Shown: in pieces, positions 41,573 to 50,961 of the stretch
Layout: each line of letters starts with the position of its first letter
How positions within the stretch are numbered: the first letter of the stretch is position 1
Assembly (NCBI GenBank): GCA_965277735.1
Contig: CBDIDO010000003.1
Coordinates: 1,488,001 to 1,552,000, forward strand
Length of the DNA stretch: 64,000 nucleotides
Source of the DNA: RH-AL1 sp965277735
GTDB lineage: Bacteria > Pseudomonadota > Alphaproteobacteria > Rhizobiales > Beijerinckiaceae
Direction: 5' to 3'
Notes under the pieces: generated by a model
Database searches by the model: none
The model's input: the letters and a program-made list of their open reading frames with translations, nothing else
Told to the model about the DNA's origin: nothing
Made by a program: the position numbers and the translations under genes

Positions 41573-41770
41573 TCAGGCCGAGCCGAGGGTCATCGAGAAC
41601 GGCGACAGCGTGTGGCCCTGCCGATCGAGGTCCGACATCTTGGCTTGGAAGGCATGGCGTTGTGCCTCGCTCATCCGCGCCGTGAGGGCGGCGATGATGT
41701 CGGCGAGCCTCTCGCCGGGCGCGATCAGTTGTGTGGGTTCGAGCCGCTCGGGGCGGGGGAAAGATTTCAA
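41573..41770 (-). CDS. Possible small protein, TTG start
   Basis: A 65-residue frame with predicted helical, amphipathic sequence (ADIIAALTARMSEAQRHAFQ). It starts with TTG at 41770 and has GAGG seven bases upstream. It occupies a gap between two genes and is not a shadow of either. Not recognised; modest support. Confidence 0.4.
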   Translation of the reverse strand: MKSFPRPERLEPTQLIAPGERLADIIAALTARMSEAQRHAFQAKMSDLDRQGHTLSPFSMTLGSA

Positions 41771-41906
41771 CGCAGCACCTCACGCGAACGCGATACGCTT
41801 TCAGCCTAACCCGCGCGCGCTTATGATCCCGTAAAGGCGTGCAGCCCGGCACAAGCCGCGTGCGCGACGATCGGCCGCCGCCGCCTCGAGCCCGAAGCCA
41901 CATCGC

Positions 41907-42854
41907 ATGGACCTCCCCGCGCATCGCCTCGTCGAGCTGTTCCTCGACATGATCGCCGCCGAGCGCGGCGCGGCGGCCAACACGCTCGACGCCTACCGCC
42001 GCGACCTCACCGCCTATTCCGCCGGTCTCGTCGCGCGCGGACGGAGCCCGCTCGATGCCGCGACCGACGACCTGCGCGCCTATCTCGCGACGCTCGAGGC
42101 GCAGGGCTTCGCGGCGACGTCGGCGGCCCGAAAGCTGTCGGCGATCCGCCAGTTCCACCGCTTCCTCGTGGCCGAGGGCAAGCGCACCGACGATCCCGCG
42201 CAGATCCTGGAAGGACCGCGCCAGGGGCAACGGCTGCCGAAGATCCTCAGCGTGAAGGAGGTCGACCGCCTGCTCGCCATCGCCAAGGAGGGGCTCGAGC
42301 TCGAGACGCGCCCCGCTGGCGAGCGCCTGCGCGCGGCGCGCATGAGCGCGCTGCTGGAGCTGCTCTACGCGACGGGCCTGCGCGTCTCCGAGCTGGTCTC
42401 GCTGCCGCGCCACGCGCTGCGCGGGCGCGACCCGCTGATCGCGATCAAAGGCAAGGGCGGCCGCGAACGTCTCGTGGTCGTCTCCGAGCCCGCCCGCGAG
42501 GCCGTCTCGCTGTATCTCCAGGTGCTGAAGCAGCGCATGCCCGGTGCCGTCGATGGTCCGTGGCTGTTCCCGGCCGATTCCGAGTCCGGCCATCTCACGC
42601 GGCAGGCTTTTGCGCGCGACTTGAAGATGGTGGCGGCGGCGGCCGGCATCGCGACGGCGCGGGTCAGCCCGCATGTGCTGCGGCACGCCTTCGCCTCGCA
42701 CCTGCTGCAGAACGGCGCCGACCTGCGCATCGTGCAGGAGCTGCTCGGCCACGCCGACATCGCGACGACGCAGATCTACACGCACGTGCTCGACGAGCGG
42801 ATGAAGGCGATGGTGCGCGACCTGCATCCGATGGGGGATGCGCGGGAGGGGTAG
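41907..42854 (+). CDS. xerD: Site-specific tyrosine recombinase XerD
   Basis: A 315-residue tyrosine recombinase with XerC/XerD architecture. The N-terminal core-binding domain is FLDMIAAERGAAANTLDAYRR. The catalytic set is Arg in YATGLRVSELVSL, Lys in KGKGGRERLV, His-x-x-Arg in VSPHVLRHAFASHLLQNG, His in LLGHADIATTQIYTHV, and the nucleophile tyrosine in that last motif. It resolves chromosome dimers at dif with FtsK. It is housekeeping, not an integrase: no phage or island genes flank it. XerD is favoured over XerC because of overall resemblance. Confidence 0.9.
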   Translation: MDLPAHRLVELFLDMIAAERGAAANTLDAYRRDLTAYSAGLVARGRSPLDAATDDLRAYLATLEAQGFAATSAARKLSAIRQFHRFLVAEGKRTDDPAQILEGPRQGQRLPKILSVKEVDRLLAIAKEGLELETRPAGERLRAARMSALLELLYATGLRVSELVSLPRHALRGRDPLIAIKGKGGRERLVVVSEPAREAVSLYLQVLKQRMPGAVDGPWLFPADSESGHLTRQAFARDLKMVAAAAGIATARVSPHVLRHAFASHLLQNGADLRIVQELLGHADIATTQIYTHVLDERMKAMVRDLHPMGDAREG

Positions 42855-42922
42855 GGCGCTCGCGAGAACGCACCCCATATAGACCGCGAGCCGGCGGCGT
42901 CCGCCCGCTGCGGAAAAGGCCC

Positions 42923-43750
42923 ATGATCGAGCCCGCAAAGGTCACGCAGCACTACGACCAGCATGCGCTCACGGAGCGGATCGCCGCCGCGATCGATGCG
43001 GCCGGGCTGAGCGACAAGCCGCTGTCGCTGCAGGACCTGGCGCCGCTCGACCAGTTCCATTCGCGCGGTCTCGCCGCCACCATCGAGCTGGCACAGCGGC
43101 TGGCGCCCGCGCCGGACAGCGCGGTGCTCGATCTCGGCTCGGGCCTCGGCGGACCCTCGCGCTACTTGGCAGCCACGCTTGGCTGCCACGTCACCGGCGT
43201 CGACCTGAGCCCGTCCTATGTCGAGGCGGCGGCCTTTCTCGCCGAGCGCACGGGGCTCGAGGGAAAGGTCGCCTACCGCTGCGCCGACGCGCTCGCGCTG
43301 CCGTTCGCCGATGCCAGATTCGATGTCGTGTGGACGCAGCATGTGGCGATGAACATTGCCGATCGCGCGCGCCTCTACGCCGAAGCCTTCCGCGTGCTGC
43401 GGCCCGCAGGTCGTTTGGCCATCTACGATATCGTCGCCGGCAACGGCGAGCCGCTGCACTTTCCCGTGCCCTGGTCGCGTGGGCCGGAGACGAGCTTTCT
43501 GATGACGTCGGAGGCCATGCGCGCGACGCTCGAGGCGCAGGGCTTTCGCGTGACCTCGTGGATCGACCACACCGAGGCGGCGATCGCCTGGTTCACCGAG
43601 ATGGGCAAGGCGCAGACCGACGCGCCGCCGCCCGCGCTCGGGCTGCATGTCGTGATGGGGCCGGACTTCAAGGAGATGGGCGGGAACCTCGGCCGCAATC
43701 TGGCCGAGGGGCGCGTCGGGCTGGTCGAGGCTATACTGCAGCGGGGGTGA
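42923..43750 (+). CDS. Class I SAM-dependent methyltransferase
   Basis: A 275-residue methyltransferase. Motif I is VLDLGSGLGGPSRYLA, followed by VTGVDLSPSYVEAAAFLAE, DALALPFADARFDVVWTQH and LRPAGRLAIYDIV. The overall pattern matches the small-molecule group of ubiquinone/sarcosine-type methyltransferases. The ATG at 42923 is chosen as start. Substrate unknown. It is convergent with dnaE. Confidence 0.85.
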   Translation: MIEPAKVTQHYDQHALTERIAAAIDAAGLSDKPLSLQDLAPLDQFHSRGLAATIELAQRLAPAPDSAVLDLGSGLGGPSRYLAATLGCHVTGVDLSPSYVEAAAFLAERTGLEGKVAYRCADALALPFADARFDVVWTQHVAMNIADRARLYAEAFRVLRPAGRLAIYDIVAGNGEPLHFPVPWSRGPETSFLMTSEAMRATLEAQGFRVTSWIDHTEAAIAWFTEMGKAQTDAPPPALGLHVVMGPDFKEMGGNLGRNLAEGRVGLVEAILQRG

Positions 43751-43756
43751 CGGTTC

Positions 43757-43784
43757 TTCCTCCTCCCGCTTGCAGGAGAAGGAA
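43757..43784. terminator. Hairpin between convergent methyltransferase and dnaE genes
   Basis: ttcctcctccc faces ggagaaggaa across a short loop, with one bulge. It resembles the ccttctcccg hairpins at 3047-3192. It probably ends transcription from both sides; there is no strong T tract. Confidence 0.45.
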
Positions 43785-43796
43785 AACGCGAGCTTC

Positions 43797-46700
43797 TTAC
43801 ACGTGCTCGACCGACACGATCCCCGGGATCGCCTTGATGGCGCCGGCGATCTGCGGCGTGATCTTGAAGCGGCCGGGCACCTCGATCTCGGTCTCGGCAC
43901 GGTCCGGCGTCATCGCGACGATCGACACGCGACCATCGCCCCTTTCCTTCAACATCGCGCCGATCGAGGCGAGCGGCTCGGCCGTGCGCACGAAGATCTG
44001 CAGGCCCTTCTGCATCCGCGCCGCGGCCTCGTCGAGCGACTCGACCGAGACGATGCGCGCGCGCACGTCCTCGCCCTCGAGCTGCGCCTGGATGCCGAGC
44101 AGCAGCGATGCGCCCTTCACGAGATGGTCGCGGAACTGGTCGAGCCCTTCCTGGAACAGGATGGCCTCGTACTGCCCGGATTGATCGGAGAGCTGCACGA
44201 TGCCCATCTTCGAGCCCGAGCGCGTGCGCCGCTCCGCGCGGTCGAGCACGGTGGCGGCGAGCCGACCGGCGCTGATCCCGCCTTTGACCGCGCGCACGAA
44301 ATCGGCCCACCTCTGCACACGCATGCGGCCGAGCACGCTGGCGTAGCCATCGAGCGGGTGGCCGGACAGGAAGAAGCCGACCGAGTCGAACTCCCGTCGC
44401 AGCCGGTCGGCGAGCGACCAGCCCGGCACTTTCGGTAGCGCCAGCGTCTCGGTCGTGTCGGCGCCGAACAGCGCGCTCTGGCCCGCCGCCTTCTCGGCGG
44501 AACGCCGGTTGGCGACGGCGAGCAGCGTCTCGATGCCGGCGAAGACCTTTGCGCGGTCGTCGTCGAGATCATCGAAGGCGCCGGCGGAGCAGAGGCTTTC
44601 CAGAACGCGCTTGTTGGCATCCTTCGGGTTCAAACGATTGGCGAAGTCGGCGAGGTCGATGAACTTGCGATCGCTGCGCGCGGCGACGATGCCCTGCGCC
44701 TGGCCGTCGCCGACGCCCTTGATGGCGGAGAGCGCGTAGCGGATCCCGAGCTTGCCCTTGCCGTCCGGATGCACCTCGAAATCGGGGCCGCTCGCCGCGA
44801 CCGACGGCGGCAGCACCGTGATCTCCATGCGGCGCGCTTCGTTGGCGAATTCCGAGAGTTTGTCGGTGTTCGGCTTGTCGAGCGTCATCGACGCGGCCAG
44901 GAACTCGACAGGATAGTTCGCCTTGAACCAGGCCGTCTGGTAGGCGATCAAAGCGTAGGCCGCCGCGTGGCTCTTGTTGAAGCCGTAGTCGGCAAACTTG
45001 GCGAGCAGCTCGAAGATGTCCTTCGCCTGCTTCTCCTTGAGGCCTTCCTTGACGGCGCCGGTGACGAAGCGCTCGCGCTGCGCGTCCATCTCGGCCTTGA
45101 TCTTCTTGCCCATCGCGCGGCGCAGCATGTCGGCCTCGCCGAGGGAGTAGCCGGACAGGATCTGCGCGATCTGCATCACCTGCTCCTGGTAGATGATGAC
45201 GCCGAACGTCTCCTTCAAAACCGTCTCGATCTTCGGGTGGATGTAGTCCGCCGCCTGCTCGCCGAGCTTCACCGCGCAATAGGTCGGGATGTTTGCCATC
45301 GGGCCCGGGCGGTAGAGCGCTACGAGCGCGATGATGTCCTCGAAACGGTCGGCGCGCATCTCGACCAACGCCTTGCGCATGCCGCCCGATTCCAGCTGGA
45401 ACACGCCGACCGTCTCGCCGCGCCCAAGCATCTTGAAGGTCGCCTCGTCGTCGAGCGGGATCTTCTCGATGTCGACAAGGAGGCCGCGCTGCGCGAGCAG
45501 CTTCACCGCGGTCGCCAGCGTCGTCAGCGTCTTCAGGCCGAGGAAGTCGAACTTCACCAGCCCCGCCGGCTCGACCCATTTCATGTTGAACTGGGTTGCC
45601 GGCATGTCGGACTTCGGATCGCGGTAGAGCGGCACCAGCTCGTCGAGCGGCCGGTCGCCGATCACGATGCCGGCGGCATGCGTCGAGGCGTTGGAGTACA
45701 AACCTTCGAGCGTCTGCGAGATCTCCAGCAGCCGCGCGACCTTCGGTTCCGCGGCGGCCGCTTCCTGGAGCCGCGCCTCGCCCTTGATGGCTTCAGCGAG
45801 CGTCACCGGCTTCGCCGGGTTCTGCGGCACGAGCTTGGCGAGCTTGTCGACCTGGCCGAGCGGCATCTCCAGCACGCGGCCGACATTGCGCACCACGCCG
45901 CGCGCCAGGAACGAACCGAAGGTGATGATCTGCGCGACCTTGTCGGCGCCGTACCTGTCGCGCACGTAGCGGATCACCTCATCGCGGCGGTCCTGGCAGA
46001 AGTCGATGTCGAAGTCCGGCATCGAGATACGTTCGGGGTTGAGGAAGCGCTCGAACAGCAGGCCGAAGCGCAGCGGATCGAGGTCGGTGATCGTCAGCGC
46101 ATAGGCGACGAGCGAGCCGGCGCCGGACCCGCGCCCCGGCCCGACCGGGATGCCGTGGTCCTTCGCCCATTTGATGAAGTCGGCGACGATCAGGAAGTAG
46201 CCCGGGAATTTCATGTTGCGGATGACGTCGAGCTCGAAGGCGAGCCGCTTGACGTAGACCTCGCGCTCGACGCCTGGCGCGAGGCCGCGCGTGTCGAGCC
46301 GCATCTCGAGCCCGGCCTCGGCCTGGCGCACTAGCTCGGCGGCCTCGTCCTCCGCCGCGCCGGTCGTGAACGCCGGCAGGATCGGCTTGCGCGTGCGCGG
46401 GCGGTAGGCGCAACGCCGCGAGATCTCGATCGTGGAGGCGGTCGCCTCGGGCAGGTCGGCAAAGAGTGCGAGCATCTCGGCGCGCGTCTTGAAGCGATGC
46501 TCGGGCGAGAGCTGCCGCCGCCCCGGCTGGCCGACGACGGCGCCCTCGGCGATGCAGATCAGCGCGTCGTGCGCGTCGTAGTCGGAGAGCGCGGCGAAGT
46601 ACGGCTCGTTGGTCGCCACCAGCGGCAGGCCGCGGTCGTAGGCGAGCTCGACGAGCGCGCCCTCGATCTCGCGCTCGGACGCAAGGCCATGGCGCTGCAG

Positions 46701-47237
46701 CTCGACGTAAAGGCGGCCGCCAAACAACGCCTCCAGCTTGCCGAGGCGCTCCAACGCGACGTCGGGGCGTTCCGCGGCGTAGCAACGGTCGAGCGGTCCG
46801 CTGGGGCCGCCGGCGAGTGCAATGAGGCCCCCGGTGCGGCCCTCGAGCCGGGCCAGTCCGACATGCGCCGCCTCGCCGGGCGTCGGATCGAGGAAGGCGC
46901 GCGAGGCCAGGTGCATCAGGTTCATGTAGCCGGCTTCGTCCTTGGCGAGCAGGACGAGCGGCGCGCGGCCCGCGCCCTCCTCGCCGCCGCGCGAGGCCAG
47001 CATCGAGCCGTCGCCGAAGCCGATGTCGAGCTGGATGCCGATGATCGGCTGCAGCCCGGCCTTCGAGGCCTTCTCGGAGAATTCGAGCGCGCCGAAGAGG
47101 TTGTTCGTGTCGGTGATCGCCAGCGCCGGCATCGCGTCGGCGCTTGCGAAGGTGATCAGCTTGGCGATCGGCATCGCGCCTTCGCGCAGCGAGTAGGACG
47201 AGTGGGCGTGGAGGTGGACGAAGCCGGGCGATTCCAT
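43797..47237 (-). CDS. dnaE: DNA polymerase III alpha subunit DnaE
   Basis: A 1146-residue replicative polymerase catalytic subunit. The N-terminal PHP domain (FVHLHAHSSYSLREGAM) is followed by the Pol3 palm with VGPGRGSGAGSLVAYAL and catalytic aspartates in MPDFDIDFCQDRRDEV. Then come FGVIIYQEQVMQIAQIL, FNKSHAAAYALIAYQTAWFK, helix-hairpin-helix sequence and an OB domain near the C-terminus. Length fits DnaE1 of alphaproteobacteria (not DnaE2/ImuC, which is shorter). It is encoded with mobA upstream in the same direction. Confidence 0.95.
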   Translation of the reverse strand: MESPGFVHLHAHSSYSLREGAMPIAKLITFASADAMPALAITDTNNLFGALEFSEKASKAGLQPIIGIQLDIGFGDGSMLASRGGEEGAGRAPLVLLAKDEAGYMNLMHLASRAFLDPTPGEAAHVGLARLEGRTGGLIALAGGPSGPLDRCYAAERPDVALERLGKLEALFGGRLYVELQRHGLASEREIEGALVELAYDRGLPLVATNEPYFAALSDYDAHDALICIAEGAVVGQPGRRQLSPEHRFKTRAEMLALFADLPEATASTIEISRRCAYRPRTRKPILPAFTTGAAEDEAAELVRQAEAGLEMRLDTRGLAPGVEREVYVKRLAFELDVIRNMKFPGYFLIVADFIKWAKDHGIPVGPGRGSGAGSLVAYALTITDLDPLRFGLLFERFLNPERISMPDFDIDFCQDRRDEVIRYVRDRYGADKVAQIITFGSFLARGVVRNVGRVLEMPLGQVDKLAKLVPQNPAKPVTLAEAIKGEARLQEAAAAEPKVARLLEISQTLEGLYSNASTHAAGIVIGDRPLDELVPLYRDPKSDMPATQFNMKWVEPAGLVKFDFLGLKTLTTLATAVKLLAQRGLLVDIEKIPLDDEATFKMLGRGETVGVFQLESGGMRKALVEMRADRFEDIIALVALYRPGPMANIPTYCAVKLGEQAADYIHPKIETVLKETFGVIIYQEQVMQIAQILSGYSLGEADMLRRAMGKKIKAEMDAQRERFVTGAVKEGLKEKQAKDIFELLAKFADYGFNKSHAAAYALIAYQTAWFKANYPVEFLAASMTLDKPNTDKLSEFANEARRMEITVLPPSVAASGPDFEVHPDGKGKLGIRYALSAIKGVGDGQAQGIVAARSDRKFIDLADFANRLNPKDANKRVLESLCSAGAFDDLDDDRAKVFAGIETLLAVANRRSAEKAAGQSALFGADTTETLALPKVPGWSLADRLRREFDSVGFFLSGHPLDGYASVLGRMRVQRWADFVRAVKGGISAGRLAATVLDRAERRTRSGSKMGIVQLSDQSGQYEAILFQEGLDQFRDHLVKGASLLLGIQAQLEGEDVRARIVSVESLDEAAARMQKGLQIFVRTAEPLASIGAMLKERGDGRVSIVAMTPDRAETEIEVPGRFKITPQIAGAIKAIPGIVSVEHV

Positions 47238-47387
47238 AGTGAACGGCTAGCATAGAACAATACAAGAACAAAGAGATTTGGCCGGAGCCGGCGCGTCGTC
47301 CCCGCTATTCGTCGATGCTGGTCGGCCTCCTCCGCTGTCGCGAGATCGACCCCAACCGAACACATCGGCTTTCACGTCTCGCGAGGC

Positions 47388-48029
47388 TCAAAGGCGCGCG
47401 GCGATTGCCTCGGCCTCGGTGAGATCGTCGGGCGTATTGATGTTGAAGAATGGATCAAACGGCTCGATCGGCCAGTCGGTGTAGGCGACCGTGTGGCGCG
47501 ACAGGAACAGGCCGACCTTGCGCAGGCCTTCGTCGACGACGACCGTCCGCAGTTCGTGGCGCAGCCCGACGGGCCACAGCGCGGCGACGGGATGAGAGGC
47601 GCCGCCCGAGCGCGCGCAGGCAAGCGTCGTGCCCGTCTCTCGCCGCGCGTCCTCAAGGCGCGCGACGAGGTCGGCGGGCAGGAAGGGCGTGTCGCCCGGC
47701 GCGGTCACGATGTGGGTCGCCGCCGGTCGCGCCGCGGCGGCCCAGTTCATCGCGGCGAGCACGCCGGCGAGTGGGCCGAGCTGGTCGGGCAGCGTGTCGG
47801 CGACGACGGGAAGCCCGAGGGCGCCGAACGCCGCCGGGTCGCCGTTGGCGTTCAACACGACGGTCGCGCAGCCCGCGCGCAACACGTCGGCGACGCGCTC
47901 GAGGATCGTGCGGCCGCCGATGCGCAGCAGCCCCTTGTGGCCGCCGCCGAGGCGGGAGGCCAAGCCGCCCGCCAGAATCGCGCCGACAAGCGCGGGTTCG
48001 GGGCTCGTTTGATGCGGATCGCGCGTCAT
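47388..48029 (-). CDS. mobA: Molybdenum cofactor guanylyltransferase MobA
   Basis: A 213-residue nucleotidyltransferase attaching GMP to molybdopterin to give bis-MGD. Signature: GAILAGGLASRLGGGHKGLL, then ADTLPDQLGPLAGVLAAM, VTAPGDTPFLPADL and the C-terminal FFNINTPDDL. This cofactor is required by NasA-type nitrate reductases such as the one at 16877-21079. No other moa/moe gene is in the window. Confidence 0.92.
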   Translation of the reverse strand: MTRDPHQTSPEPALVGAILAGGLASRLGGGHKGLLRIGGRTILERVADVLRAGCATVVLNANGDPAAFGALGLPVVADTLPDQLGPLAGVLAAMNWAAAARPAATHIVTAPGDTPFLPADLVARLEDARRETGTTLACARSGGASHPVAALWPVGLRHELRTVVVDEGLRKVGLFLSRHTVAYTDWPIEPFDPFFNINTPDDLTEAEAIAARL

Positions 48030-48340
48030 GACCCTCTATCGTCGGCCTGAAACGGCCCCGCGAGAAAAAAATTCGAGGGTCACAACTTCATGGAGACGCG
48101 GTGACGCGCGTTCACTTATGCGTTCGAACGCGGGCGCTCCCCATCGTCTTCCCGAGGAGCGTGTAAGCATTTCCCACCCAAATTCGCGCAACGCTCACAA
48201 ATTTAGCCGGAATGTGTCCCGATAAAGTCGATGATGTGGAGGCAATACTGAGTATTTCTGGGCGGCAGCATGGTTGGATACTGATGTCAAGACTTCCATC
48301 GCCACAGCAAATCATTTAGGGCCTCGGCATCCTTAACGAT
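48030..48340. other. Gene-free gap between mobA and rlpA-like gene
   Basis: This 311-base divergent gap must contain promoters for both genes. It is A/T-richer than neighbours. I see no gene, tRNA or clear operator in it; one TTAAC half-box lies at 48333-48337. Confidence 0.5.
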
Positions 48341-49093
48341 ATGGGACATGGACTGTTGCTCAAGAAGACTTTGGCTGTTGTCGGCGCTCTGATGGCTGCG
48401 ACGATGTTTCTGCCTGGCACCGCTGATGCGGCGCCTCACCACCGCGCGTATTTTCAGAGGGTACGACTGGGCGCTCGCCCGACATTCCGTCCACGCTTCG
48501 CGGCCTATCGCCCGCGCCACGCGGCCATGAGGGTCGCTGAAGGAACTGGTTACCGCTCGCGGTTCGCCCGGGGTCGTTTCGGTCGCGGCTACGCCTCGCG
48601 TCACCCGTTCGCACGGCACGCCGTCGCGTGGCAGCGCCCGCTGTTGCGGCGCCGTTACGCCTACGCGACCCCCGCCACGCCGGCTGTCCCGGCCGTCGCC
48701 GCACCGATCCTCGGCGCCGCGACGTCGCTCCTCACCGGCGCGCCCGCCGTCGTCGCCACGCCGCGTGCGTCGGTGGCCGCGCCGCGCGCATCAATGCGGG
48801 CGTCCGGTGGCACGCAGACGGGGCAGGCCTCGTTCTACGGGCTGCGTAGCCGCACCGCCAACGGCGGCCGCGTCGGCGCCGCCACCTGCGCACATCGCTC
48901 GCTGCCGTTCGGCACCCGTGTGCTGGTCACCAACCTCGCCAACGCGCGCCAGGCCGTGCTCACGGTCAATGATCGCGGGCCGTTCGTGCGGGGTCGCATC
49001 GTCGATGTCTCGGTCGGCGCGGCCGGCGCGCTCGGCATGCTGCATTCGGGCACCGCGCCGGTGCGCGTGCAGGTCGTCGGCGGCCCGGGCTAA
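48341..49093 (+). CDS. RlpA-family septal ring lytic transglycosylase-like lipoprotein/secreted protein
   Basis: A 250-residue protein with a signal peptide (KKTLAVVGALMAATMFLPG) and a long arginine/alanine-rich middle. A C-terminal double-psi beta-barrel typical of RlpA follows: GQASFYGLRSRTANGG, THRSLPFGT-like AHRSLPFGTRVLVTNL and LTVNDRGPFVRGRIVDVS. No lipobox cysteine or SPOR domain is visible, unlike E. coli RlpA. Role: cleavage of denuded peptidoglycan strands, by family. Confidence 0.85.
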   Translation: MGHGLLLKKTLAVVGALMAATMFLPGTADAAPHHRAYFQRVRLGARPTFRPRFAAYRPRHAAMRVAEGTGYRSRFARGRFGRGYASRHPFARHAVAWQRPLLRRRYAYATPATPAVPAVAAPILGAATSLLTGAPAVVATPRASVAAPRASMRASGGTQTGQASFYGLRSRTANGGRVGAATCAHRSLPFGTRVLVTNLANARQAVLTVNDRGPFVRGRIVDVSVGAAGALGMLHSGTAPVRVQVVGGPG

Positions 49094-49183
49094 CCCGACG
49101 CTGGCACCGATTGTGCTCGCGCCGTCGTTCGGCGATCCTCCATCGGGGCTCGAGGCGTCGCCTCGGGACTTAGATGGGGGATC

Positions 49184-50416
49184 ATGCGGGGGCTTCTGGG
49201 TATCGCGGCGCTGCTCGCCATTGCCTTCGCGCTGAGCGAAGCGCGCCGCGAGATCAAATGGCGCGTCGTCCTCGGCGGCGTGCTGCTCCAGGTGGCGATC
49301 GCCGCGCTGTTCCTCAAAGTGCCGCCCGCGGTCTCGTTGCTCGTAGCGCTCGACCACGCCGTCAACGCGCTGCAGACGGCGACCGAGGCCGGCACCAGCC
49401 TCGTCTTCGGCTTCCTCGGCGGCGCACCGCTGCCCTTCGCCGAGACAACTCCAGGCGCCAGCTACACGCTGGCTTTCCGGGCGTTGCCCATCGTCCTCGT
49501 CGTCAGCGCGCTCGCCGCGCTGCTCGTGCACTGGGGCGTGCTGCAGAAGATCGTCGGCGCACTCGCCTGGGTCCTGCGACGCACGCTTGGCATCGGCGGC
49601 GCGGTCGGGCTGGCGGCGGCGGCGCACATCTTCGTCGGCATGATCGAGGCGCCGCTGCTCATCAAGCCCTACCTGAAGGGCATGAGCCGCGGTGAGCTGT
49701 TCGCGGTGATGAGCTGCGGCATGGCCGGCATTGCCGGCACGATGATGGTGATCTACGGCGCGATCCTCGGATCGACGATCCCGGCCTCGTTTTCCTACAT
49801 TCTGATCGCCGCCGTGCTGTCGACGCCGGGCGCGCTCGCCGTTTCGGCGATGATGATCCCGTACGCGGCCGTGCCCGACGAGGCAGCCGCGATCGAGGCG
49901 AGCGCCGACGGCAGCGCGATGGAGGCGATCGTCCATGGCACGCTCGAGGGCATCACGCTGATCGCGGCGATCATCGCGATGCTGATCGTGCTCATCGCCT
50001 TCGTCACGCTGGTCAACGACGTGATCGGGCTGGTGCCGCTCGCGGGCGCGCCGCTGAGCCTGCAGCGGATCTTCGCCTTCGGCTTCCGCCCGCTCGTCTG
50101 GCTGATCGGCATCCCGTGGGACCAGAGCACGGCGGCGGCGAACCTGATGGGCACCAAGACGGTGCTCAACGAGTTCGTCGCCTATCTCGATCTCGCGCAC
50201 CTGCCGGCGGGGGCGCTCGACGCGCATGCGAAGATCGTCATGACGTTTGCGCTTTGCGGCTTCGCCAATTTCGGCAGCCTCGGCATCCTGCTCGGCGGCA
50301 TGACGGCGATGGCGCCGGAGCGGCGCGCCGACATCGTCGCGCTCGGTTGGCGCTCGATCGTCTCCGGCACGCTGGCGTCGATGATGAGCGGTGCCGTGGC
50401 GGGGCTGTTCGTCTGA
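49184..50416 (+). CDS. Concentrative nucleoside transporter (NupC family)
   Basis: A 410-residue membrane protein of the CNT family: ARREIKWRVVLGGVLLQVAIA, LPIVLVVSALAALLVHWG, GMIEAPLLIKPYLKGMSRGELFAVM, GMAGIAGTMMVIYG and FGSLGILLGGMTAMAPERR. CNT proteins import nucleosides with protons or sodium. Length is normal. It is followed 14 bases later by a phosphoesterase gene. Confidence 0.9.
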   Translation: MRGLLGIAALLAIAFALSEARREIKWRVVLGGVLLQVAIAALFLKVPPAVSLLVALDHAVNALQTATEAGTSLVFGFLGGAPLPFAETTPGASYTLAFRALPIVLVVSALAALLVHWGVLQKIVGALAWVLRRTLGIGGAVGLAAAAHIFVGMIEAPLLIKPYLKGMSRGELFAVMSCGMAGIAGTMMVIYGAILGSTIPASFSYILIAAVLSTPGALAVSAMMIPYAAVPDEAAAIEASADGSAMEAIVHGTLEGITLIAAIIAMLIVLIAFVTLVNDVIGLVPLAGAPLSLQRIFAFGFRPLVWLIGIPWDQSTAAANLMGTKTVLNEFVAYLDLAHLPAGALDAHAKIVMTFALCGFANFGSLGILLGGMTAMAPERRADIVALGWRSIVSGTLASMMSGAVAGLFV

Positions 50417-50430
50417 GTCTATCCTCGGTC

Positions 50431-50961
50431 ATGGCCATCTTCTTCACCAGCGACACGCATTTCGGCGACAGACGCATCCTGCACAGCGCAAAGCGTCCCT
50501 TTGCGAGCATCGCCGCGCATGATGCTGAGATCATCGCACGCTGGCAGGCGACGGTCGGCGAGTGCGACGAGGTCTGGCATCTCGGCGATGTCGCGCCTGG
50601 CTTCGACGGCACGCGGCTCGATGCGCTGCTCGCCCAACTGCCAGGCCGCAAGCACCTCGTCAGCGGCAACAACGACGACGACGCGACGCGCGCGCATCCC
50701 GCCTGGGCAAGCGTCCAGGAGTACGCCGAGCTGACCCTCGATGGTTTGCTCTGCATCCTCTTCCACTATCCGCTGCGGACGTGGAACAAGATCGGCAAGG
50801 GCGCGATCGACCTGCACGGCCACTCGCACAACATGCTGAAGCCGCTGACCCGGCAATATGACGTCGGCGTCGATGCCTTCGACTTAACGCCGGTGACGGT
50901 CGAGACGATCCGCGCACGACGGCGTCGCGCGCCGCTCAGCCGCCCGGGATCGCCCGCCTGA
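50431..50961 (+). CDS. Small calcineurin-like metallophosphoesterase
   Basis: A 176-residue phosphoesterase with FFTSDTHFGDRRILH, DEVWHLGDVAPGFDG, HLVSGNNDD, LFHYPLRTWNK and LHGHSHNML, the full metal-ligand set. The GNND form of the usual GNHD motif is typical of this small subgroup. ATG 50431 follows the nucleoside-transporter stop. Its end overlaps the convergent GNAT gene by 26 bases. Confidence 0.85.
   Translation: MAIFFTSDTHFGDRRILHSAKRPFASIAAHDAEIIARWQATVGECDEVWHLGDVAPGFDGTRLDALLAQLPGRKHLVSGNNDDDATRAHPAWASVQEYAELTLDGLLCILFHYPLRTWNKIGKGAIDLHGHSHNMLKPLTRQYDVGVDAFDLTPVTVETIRARRRRAPLSRPGSPA

Noticed and set aside
41907..42854. XerD as an island integrase
   Set aside because: Neighbours are core genes and the sequence is of the housekeeping XerC/XerD kind.
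44769..46334. 521-codon plus-strand frame opposite dnaE
   Set aside because: Antisense shadow of dnaE, rich in arginine, leucine and valine, without any family motif.
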